Shown: piece by piece, positions 35,169-40,746 of the stretch
Numbering within the stretch: the stretch's first letter is position 1
Layout: each line of letters opens with the position of its first letter
Assembly (NCBI GenBank): GCA_028700185.1
Contig: JAQVTF010000011.1
Location: 1 to 40,746, forward strand
Source of the DNA: Desulfobacteraceae bacterium
Lineage (GTDB): Bacteria; Desulfobacterota; Desulfobacteria; Desulfobacterales; UBA2174
Length of the DNA stretch: 40,746 nucleotides
Direction: 5' to 3'
Translations under genes and position numbers: made by a program
The notes under the pieces: generated by a model
Told to the model about the DNA's origin: nothing
Seen by the model: the letters and a program-made list of their open reading frames with translations, nothing else
Database searches by the model: none

Positions 35169-35891
35169 TCAAGCCGTCGCCTTTCCCTCGGCCGACCGGC
35201 GCTTGCGGTTGTAGGTGTAGCGCATCTGGAGCAGTTCCACCCCCAGGGCGAAGCCCATGGGCAGGTAAATGTAGGCTTTGGGCACGTGACGGTGGAGCCC
35301 TTCCATGAAAATCGTTACCCCGATGGTGATCAGGAAGGAAAGCGCCAGGATCTTGAGGGCCGGATGACCCAGGATGAAGTCGCCGATGGGGCCGGCGAAA
35401 AAGAGGATGACGCCAAACGAGACCACCACGGCCGCCACGATGATGAGCAGATGGTCCGTCAGGCCCACGGCGGTGATCACCGAGTCGATGGAAAAAACGA
35501 TGTCCAGCAGCACGATCTGGCCCACCACGGCCTTCAGGCTGGCGCCGGTGAGGGCCGTCGGGTCGGCGTGGCGGTCTTCGTCGGCAAGTTCCACGGTATG
35601 GTGGATTTCGTGCACCGCCTTGTAGAGCAAAAAGAGACCGCCGGCCAGCAAGACCAAGTCGCGGATCGACAAGCCGGCCACCACCGGATCCGTCAAGCCG
35701 GCCAGGGTGATGACGACAAGCAGCATCACCAGCCGCGCCACCATGGCCGCAATCAGTCCGATCGCCCGGGCCCGGCCCTGCAAGGCAGACGGCAGTCGCG
35801 CCACGAAAATGGCGATAACCAGAACATTGTCCACCCCGAGCACCAGTTCCAACCCGATCAGCAGCAACAGTACGCCCAAAGCATCCAACAT
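35169..35891 (-). CDS. TerC-family integral membrane protein
   Basis: A 240-aa polytopic protein with seven predicted helices. The TerC hallmarks LGVDNVLVIAI, near the start, and DIVFSIDSVITAVG, in the middle, carry the paired Asp thought to bind metal. Some members export manganese or take part in metal loading of exported proteins. AGAGG lies before the ATG at 35891; an upstream start at 35981 adds a non-hydrophobic tail and is rejected. It is transcribed against the glucan genes and interrupts them. Confidence 0.92.
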   Translation of the reverse strand: MLDALGVLLLLIGLELVLGVDNVLVIAIFVARLPSALQGRARAIGLIAAMVARLVMLLVVITLAGLTDPVVAGLSIRDLVLLAGGLFLLYKAVHEIHHTVELADEDRHADPTALTGASLKAVVGQIVLLDIVFSIDSVITAVGLTDHLLIIVAAVVVSFGVILFFAGPIGDFILGHPALKILALSFLITIGVTIFMEGLHRHVPKAYIYLPMGFALGVELLQMRYTYNRKRRSAEGKATA

Positions 35892-36114
35892 GGTGTACCT
35901 CTTTGAAAAGGATTTGCTCCATTGCTTCGTTGACGGCGATTCTACCGCACCCGGCGGGCAATGGAAAGCGGCCGCCGCCATTTATCGCCCCTTGCGACTT
36001 TCGTTCTATCCATTGTAGGATTGATTTGTATGTTGACGTGGCGCCTCGGGCCTGGTGGTCGAGGAAAGCCGCCTTTTGAATTCGTGAACCGTGCAAACGA
36101 GGTGGCATCGAGAG

Positions 36115-38655
36115 ATGAGCCGTTTTCAAACCTTTCAAGTCTATCCCAGGGTGCCTGCTTCCCTGGCCTTCCTGGAAAAACTGACGCGCAACCTCTGGTG
36201 GTGCTGGAACATCGAGGCCAGGGACCTGTTTCGCCGCATCGATCCGGTGCTGTGGGAAAGATGCAACGGCAACCCGATCCTCTTTGCCACCCGACTCTCC
36301 CAGGAGCGCCTGGAGAATCTTTCCCACGACGAAAGTTTTCTCGCCCACCTAGAGCGGGTCCGGAGCCTGTATGAAATCGAGGTGGACCTGCCCACCGAGC
36401 GGGCCCGGCACCGGTACCACGAAGACACCCTCATCGCCTATCTCTCCATGGAATTCGGCATTCATGAAAGTCTGCCGTTGTTTGCCGGCGGCCTGGGCGT
36501 GCTGGCCGGCGACCACCTCAAGGCCGCCTCGGACATGGGGGTGCCCCTGGTGGGGGTCGGCCTGCTGTTTCACCGCGGTTATTTCCACCAGTTTCTCGAT
36601 CAGACCGGCTGGCAGCAGGAAACCTACCCGGAAACCGACCTCTTCACCCTGCCCCTGCGCCGGGCCAAAGATCCTTCCGACACTGATGTGATGGTGCATG
36701 TGGACGGGCCCGACGGGCCGATTCACGCGGCGGTCTGGTGCATCGACGTGGGGCGCATCCACCTGTACCTGCTGGACACCAATATCCCTGAAAACCCCTT
36801 CCCGCAGCGGGAGATCACCGACCGGCTCTACGAGGGGGAAGGCAAGCGGCGGCTGGCCCAGGAGGTGCTGTTGGGGGTCGGCGGGCTCAAAGCCCTGGAA
36901 GCCATGGACCTGCATCCCACCGTGCTCCATCTCAACGAGGGACACTGCGCCTTTGCCGCCATCGAGCGCCTCGCCCAGACGATGGAACGCTACGGCGTCG
37001 ATCTGGCCGCGGCACGGGAAATCGTGCCGCGGACCACGGTATTTACCACCCATACGCCGGTGGCCGCCGGTCACGACGAGTTTCCCGTCGATCTGGTACG
37101 GCCCTACCTGGAACCCTTTGCCCACCGGCTCAACACCACGGTGGACCATATCCTCTCCTGGGGCCGTATCGGGACGGACTCGCCGTTGTCGATGTTCGTG
37201 CTCGGGATGCGCAATACCATGTACTGCAACGGGGTGAGCGAACTGCACGGCGCCACGGCGCGGCGCATGTGGGCCCACATCTGGCCCGGTCGTCCCGAGG
37301 ACGAGGTGCCCATCGGTCATGTGACCAACGGGGTGCACATCGCCTCCTGGATATCGGTGGACAATGCCCGTCTCTTCGAGCGCTATCTCGGTCCGGACTG
37401 GTACCTGCATACCGCCGTACCGGAGACCTTCAACCGAATCGACCAGATCTACAACGAGGAGATGTGGCGGGCCCATGAAATGGCCCGTTCGCGACTGATC
37501 CGCACCTGTCGGCGTCTCATGGTGCGTCAGTACAGCCAGCGCAACGCCCCCAAGGCGGCGATGCAGGAAGCCGAAGCGGTGCTGGACCAGGAAATTTTGA
37601 CCATCGGTTTTGCCCGCCGTTTCGCCACTTACAAACGCGCCACTCTCCTGCTCCAGGATCCGGAACGGCTCGAGGCCCTCATCACTTCCCAGACCCGTCC
37701 GGTTCAACTCATTTTCGCCGGCAAGGCCCATCCACGCGACAACGAGGGCAAGGCCCTGATCCAGAAGATCGTCCAGTTCGCCCAGCGGCCCAACGTGCGC
37801 CACCGGGTGGTCTTCATCGAGGATTACGGTATCCATTTTGCGCGCCACCTGGTTCAGGGCTGCGATGTCTGGCTCAACACCCCCCGTCGTCCCTACGAGG
37901 CTTGCGGCACCTCCGGCATGAAGGCGGCCGCCAACGGGGTGTTGAATCTGAGCGTGCTCGACGGGTGGTGGTGCGAGGGGTTCCGGGATGATCGGGGATG
38001 GCGCATCGGCAGCGGCGAGCAGTACGAGGATCTGGCCTATCAGGATGCCGTGGAGGGACAAGCCCTTTACAATATCCTGGAAAACGACGTGGTGCCGACC
38101 TTCTACGAGCGGCGCAACGGCGATGCGCCCAGCCGCTGGATCGCCATGATGAAAGCCTCGATGAAGATGGCCATTTCCGGATTCTGCGCCCATCGGATGA
38201 TGGCCAACTACGACTCGAGCTTCTACCGTCCCGCCGACGGCAACTGCCGGGAGTTGTTGGCCGACGACGCCAAGCAGGCCCGCGATCTTTATACCTTGCG
38301 GGAACGTTTGGCCAAGGAATGGCATGCGGTGACGGTGGCGCAGCCGCAGCGCTCCGCCGAGGGCCCCTTTCGGGTGGGAGACCATCTGACGATGACCACC
38401 ACGGTTCAGCTCGGCAACCTGAAGCCCGAAGAGGTGGACGTGGAACTCTACTACGGGGTGATGAAGTCCCTGGATGCCTTGAAGGTCAGCCACGTGGTGT
38501 CCATGCGGGTCACCGAGGACCTGGGCGGCGGCCGGTACATTTACGAATGCACCATCCGTTCAGACACCTCCGGCCGTTATGGGTTCACCGTCCGGGTGCA
38601 GCCCCGGGGCGACGCCCTGATCCGTTTCATGCCGGGGTTGATTACCTGGGCCTGA
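36115..38655 (+). CDS. Alpha-glucan (glycogen) phosphorylase, short GT35 type
   Basis: An 846-aa GT35 enzyme. The N-terminal DUF3417 segment (about residues 10-115, with LEKLTRNLWWCWN) is typical of the TIGR02094 short class. The catalytic core has EFGIHESLPLFAGGLGVLAGDHLKAASD and HLNEGHCAF. PLP is held by Lys603 in EACGTSGMKAAANG. It releases glucose-1-phosphate from glucan ends. The ATG at 36115 is chosen over an earlier GTG at 36091 because homologues start near RFQTFQVYP. The 223-nt gap before it holds no clear promoter. Confidence 0.94.
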   Translation: MSRFQTFQVYPRVPASLAFLEKLTRNLWWCWNIEARDLFRRIDPVLWERCNGNPILFATRLSQERLENLSHDESFLAHLERVRSLYEIEVDLPTERARHRYHEDTLIAYLSMEFGIHESLPLFAGGLGVLAGDHLKAASDMGVPLVGVGLLFHRGYFHQFLDQTGWQQETYPETDLFTLPLRRAKDPSDTDVMVHVDGPDGPIHAAVWCIDVGRIHLYLLDTNIPENPFPQREITDRLYEGEGKRRLAQEVLLGVGGLKALEAMDLHPTVLHLNEGHCAFAAIERLAQTMERYGVDLAAAREIVPRTTVFTTHTPVAAGHDEFPVDLVRPYLEPFAHRLNTTVDHILSWGRIGTDSPLSMFVLGMRNTMYCNGVSELHGATARRMWAHIWPGRPEDEVPIGHVTNGVHIASWISVDNARLFERYLGPDWYLHTAVPETFNRIDQIYNEEMWRAHEMARSRLIRTCRRLMVRQYSQRNAPKAAMQEAEAVLDQEILTIGFARRFATYKRATLLLQDPERLEALITSQTRPVQLIFAGKAHPRDNEGKALIQKIVQFAQRPNVRHRVVFIEDYGIHFARHLVQGCDVWLNTPRRPYEACGTSGMKAAANGVLNLSVLDGWWCEGFRDDRGWRIGSGEQYEDLAYQDAVEGQALYNILENDVVPTFYERRNGDAPSRWIAMMKASMKMAISGFCAHRMMANYDSSFYRPADGNCRELLADDAKQARDLYTLRERLAKEWHAVTVAQPQRSAEGPFRVGDHLTMTTTVQLGNLKPEEVDVELYYGVMKSLDALKVSHVVSMRVTEDLGGGRYIYECTIRSDTSGRYGFTVRVQPRGDALIRFMPGLITWA

Positions 38656-38716
38656 GGGGAAACTGGAAACTTAAAACTGGGGGGCTGCCTTCGGCAACCC
38701 TCCCGGGGATGACCCC

Positions 38717-40234
38717 ATGGAAAGCCTTCGGACCAAGCCGCGGATTCTCATTGTCACTCCCGAGGTGACGTATCTGCCCGACGGCATGGGCAATGCCACC
38801 AACTATCTCAAAGCCAAGGCCGGCGGCCTGGCGGACGTGTCCGCGGCGCTCATCAGCGCCCTGTTCGAACAGGGCGCCGACGTACACGTGGCCATGCCCG
38901 ATTACCGCCGCATGTTCATCCATGGCTCCCCGGAACTCTATCCGGGCCGCGAGTTGGAGTCGATCCGGGCCAAGATGCCCGATGATCGCGTCCACTTGGC
39001 CGAAGACCGGGCTTTTTTTTACGTGGACCACGTTTACGCCAACTACAGCCGCGACAATCTCAAGATCGCCCTGGCCTTTCAGCGCGAGGTGATCAACAAC
39101 ATCGTGCCCCGGGTGCGGCCGGATTTGATCCATTGCAACGACTGGATGACCGGCCTGGTGCCGGCCATGACCCGCATGGCCGGGATTCCCTGCCTGTTCA
39201 CCTTGCACAACATTCACACCGTCACCAGCACCCTGGCGGAGATCGAGGATCGCGGCATCGATGCGGCCTATTTCTGGCAGCACCTCTATTATCGCCAGTA
39301 CACCGACGAGTACGAGGCGGCCCGAGAAGCCGTGCCGGTGGATTTCGTCACCAGCGGGGTGTTCGCCGCCCACTTCGTCAACACCGTCAGTCCGACCTTT
39401 TTGAAGGAGATCGTGGATGGGCGACACGGTTTCGTCGACGGTCACCTGCAGCGCGAGCTGCGCAACAAGTACTGGGCCGGCTGCGCGGCGGGGATTCTCA
39501 ACGCGCCGGATCCCTCGTTTCGGCCCGACAGCGACACCACCCTGCCACGGTCCTACGGCCCCAAGGGGGCCCTGGCGGCCAAGCGGGAAAACAAGCGGCA
39601 TCTTCAACAGGCCCTGGGGCTCATCGTCGACGACAAGGCCCCCCTGTTTTTTTGGCCTCATCGGCTCGATCCCATCCAGAAGGGTTGCCAACTGCTTTCC
39701 GACATTCTCTACCGGGTGGTGTCTACGTTCTGGGCAGAGCGCCTGCAGGTTGTTTTTGTCGCCAACGGTGCTTACCAGCAAGTTTTTCGCGACATCGTGG
39801 CCCATCACCACTTCCAGCAACGGGTGGCGGTTTGCGACTTCAACGGCACCCTGGAGCGCCAGGCCTATGCCGCGGCCGATTTCATGCTGATGCCCTCGCG
39901 CTTCGAGCCCTGCGGCCTGCCCCAGATGATCGCGCCGATCTACGGTGCCCTTCCCGTGGCCCACGACACCGGCGGTATCCACGACACCATCACGCACCTC
40001 AACGTGGACGCCAACACCGGCAACGGGTTTCTGTTCGAGGTGTTCGACAGCCAGGGCCTGTTTTGGGCCATCGAGCAGGCCATGGCGTTTCACCGCCTCC
40101 CCGGCAAGGTGCGGGCCGCCCAGATTTCGCGGATCATGCTGCAAAGCCAGGAAACCTTCACCCACACCGTCACGGCCCGGCGATACATCGAGTTGTACGA
40201 AAAGATGCTCGAACGGCCGCTGATTGTGGAATAA
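38717..40234 (+). CDS. glgA: Glycogen/starch synthase (GT5)
   Basis: A 505-aa GT-B enzyme. The donor-binding KAGGLADV motif is at Lys34, with an unusual insertion of about 17 residues between the first PE and this motif. LFTLHNIHT, the WPHRLDPIQKGCQLL phosphate-site segment, and the C-terminal SRFEPCGLPQMIAPIYGALPVAHDTGG are family marks. It extends alpha-1,4-glucan. Bacterial GlgA normally uses ADP-glucose, but no glgC is visible and a UGPase lies in the cluster, so donor choice is open. It lies 61 nt after the phosphorylase. Confidence 0.92.
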   Translation: MESLRTKPRILIVTPEVTYLPDGMGNATNYLKAKAGGLADVSAALISALFEQGADVHVAMPDYRRMFIHGSPELYPGRELESIRAKMPDDRVHLAEDRAFFYVDHVYANYSRDNLKIALAFQREVINNIVPRVRPDLIHCNDWMTGLVPAMTRMAGIPCLFTLHNIHTVTSTLAEIEDRGIDAAYFWQHLYYRQYTDEYEAAREAVPVDFVTSGVFAAHFVNTVSPTFLKEIVDGRHGFVDGHLQRELRNKYWAGCAAGILNAPDPSFRPDSDTTLPRSYGPKGALAAKRENKRHLQQALGLIVDDKAPLFFWPHRLDPIQKGCQLLSDILYRVVSTFWAERLQVVFVANGAYQQVFRDIVAHHHFQQRVAVCDFNGTLERQAYAAADFMLMPSRFEPCGLPQMIAPIYGALPVAHDTGGIHDTITHLNVDANTGNGFLFEVFDSQGLFWAIEQAMAFHRLPGKVRAAQISRIMLQSQETFTHTVTARRYIELYEKMLERPLIVE

Positions 40235-40277
40235 TCCAGACCGCCGATGATTCGTTGCCGACTTGCCCAAAGGTCAA

Positions 40278-40746
40278 ATGACTCCCATCGATAACGACGC
40301 CATTGCCGCCCGGGTGCGCCGCCTTGTGATGCGGGACTCTCTCTTGGCGCCCTATGCCGATGTCATCGGGAATCGGTTGCGGCGGATGGAAGAAACGGCC
40401 ACGCACCTGGCGCCCCGGGGATTCCGTTGGTCGGAGGCAACCCTGGCCCACCAGCGCTACGGACTGCATCGTCAGGCCGACGGCTGGGTCTTTCGCGATT
40501 GGGCCCCGGGGGCCGAGGCGATTTTTCTCGTCGGCGATCACAGCGGTTGGCGTGAAGATCCGCGCTTTGCGCTGCGACGGGAAAACGACGGGGGCGACTG
40601 GGTGGTTCGACTCCCCCCTGAGACCCTGGGGCATGAAAGGCTGTACCGTCTGCGAGTGTACGGGGCGATGGGCGGTGGGGACCGCATCCCGGCGTATGCC
40701 CGGCGGGTGGTCCAGGACCCGGTCACCGGGATTTTCAACGCTCAGG
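40278..40746 (+). CDS. 1,4-alpha-glucan branching enzyme, eukaryote-like (partial, 5' end only)
   Basis: The ATG at 40278 follows an AAGG site, and the frame stays open to the window edge (about 156 codons). The N-terminal helical segment is followed by a CBM48 domain with HRQADGWVFRDWAPGAEAIFLVGDHSGW, and then DRIPAYARRVVQDPVTGIFNAQ, which resembles the linker of eukaryotic branching enzymes (RIPAYATRVVQDP). The GH13 barrel lies outside the window. It would make alpha-1,6 branches in the glucan built by the synthase 44 nt upstream. Confidence 0.88.
   Translation, partial: MTPIDNDAIAARVRRLVMRDSLLAPYADVIGNRLRRMEETATHLAPRGFRWSEATLAHQRYGLHRQADGWVFRDWAPGAEAIFLVGDHSGWREDPRFALRRENDGGDWVVRLPPETLGHERLYRLRVYGAMGGGDRIPAYARRVVQDPVTGIFNAQ

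Noticed and set aside
36349-38493. A 714-codon minus-strand frame
   Set aside because: It is antisense to the phosphorylase gene, which has complete catalytic motifs.
38642-40270. A 542-codon minus-strand frame
   Set aside because: It is a shadow of the glycogen synthase gene and has no recognisable domain.

Overview
The window is GC-rich, densely coded bacterial DNA with no phage, insertion sequence or CRISPR array. A Desulfobacterota-type anaerobe (a sulfate-reducer relative) fits best. The evidence is a six-gene Rnf operon in the order C-D-G-E-A-B, an amphi-Trp protein, a DUF6485 Cys-rich protein, a periplasmic SH3/coiled-coil protein, and eukaryote-like UGPase, debranching and branching enzymes. 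This placement is inferred from gene content; there is no rRNA or other marker here.

Layout. 1-1029: the 5' part of an SH3-domain protein gene and a DUF1178 zinc-ribbon gene. 1079-3835: a molybdenum-cofactor block, with pyrR-moaB on the minus strand and mobA, a divergent moaE-like gene and moaC on the plus strand. 3873-6220: a small membrane protein, the lytic transglycosylase MltA and TatC. 6234-7970: a B12-binding radical SAM protein on the minus strand. 8421-12136: an unrecognised 111-aa protein, a MoxR ATPase with its CoxE-type VWA partner, and an EEP-family hydrolase. 12240-13630: two Cys-rich proteins and an amphi-Trp protein. 13941-14147: a cobalamin riboswitch with its own promoter but no B12 gene behind it. 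14220-17164: citrate synthase, a parvulin-type foldase and a cold-shock protein. 17645-20209: EttA and a D-amino-acid transaminase. 20230-25546: the Rnf operon. 25795-28061: a tandem universal stress protein and a branched-chain aminotransferase. 28125-40746: a storage-glucan cluster interrupted by one terC gene.

How the parts work together. The Rnf genes encode a membrane ferredoxin:NAD+ oxidoreductase that would conserve energy in an anaerobe. The glucan cluster covers sugar activation (UDP-glucose pyrophosphorylase), elongation (GT5 synthase), branching (GBE, cut by the window edge), phosphorolysis (GT35) and debranching (a single-chain GH13-GH133 enzyme). No glgC is visible, so UDP-glucose is the likely glucosyl donor. 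Three of these enzymes look more like eukaryotic glycogen enzymes than like the usual bacterial Glg set.

The strongest non-coding signals are the orphan cobalamin riboswitch and the cold-shock leader, where a good promoter is followed about 100 nt later by a textbook intrinsic terminator, well before the coding start.
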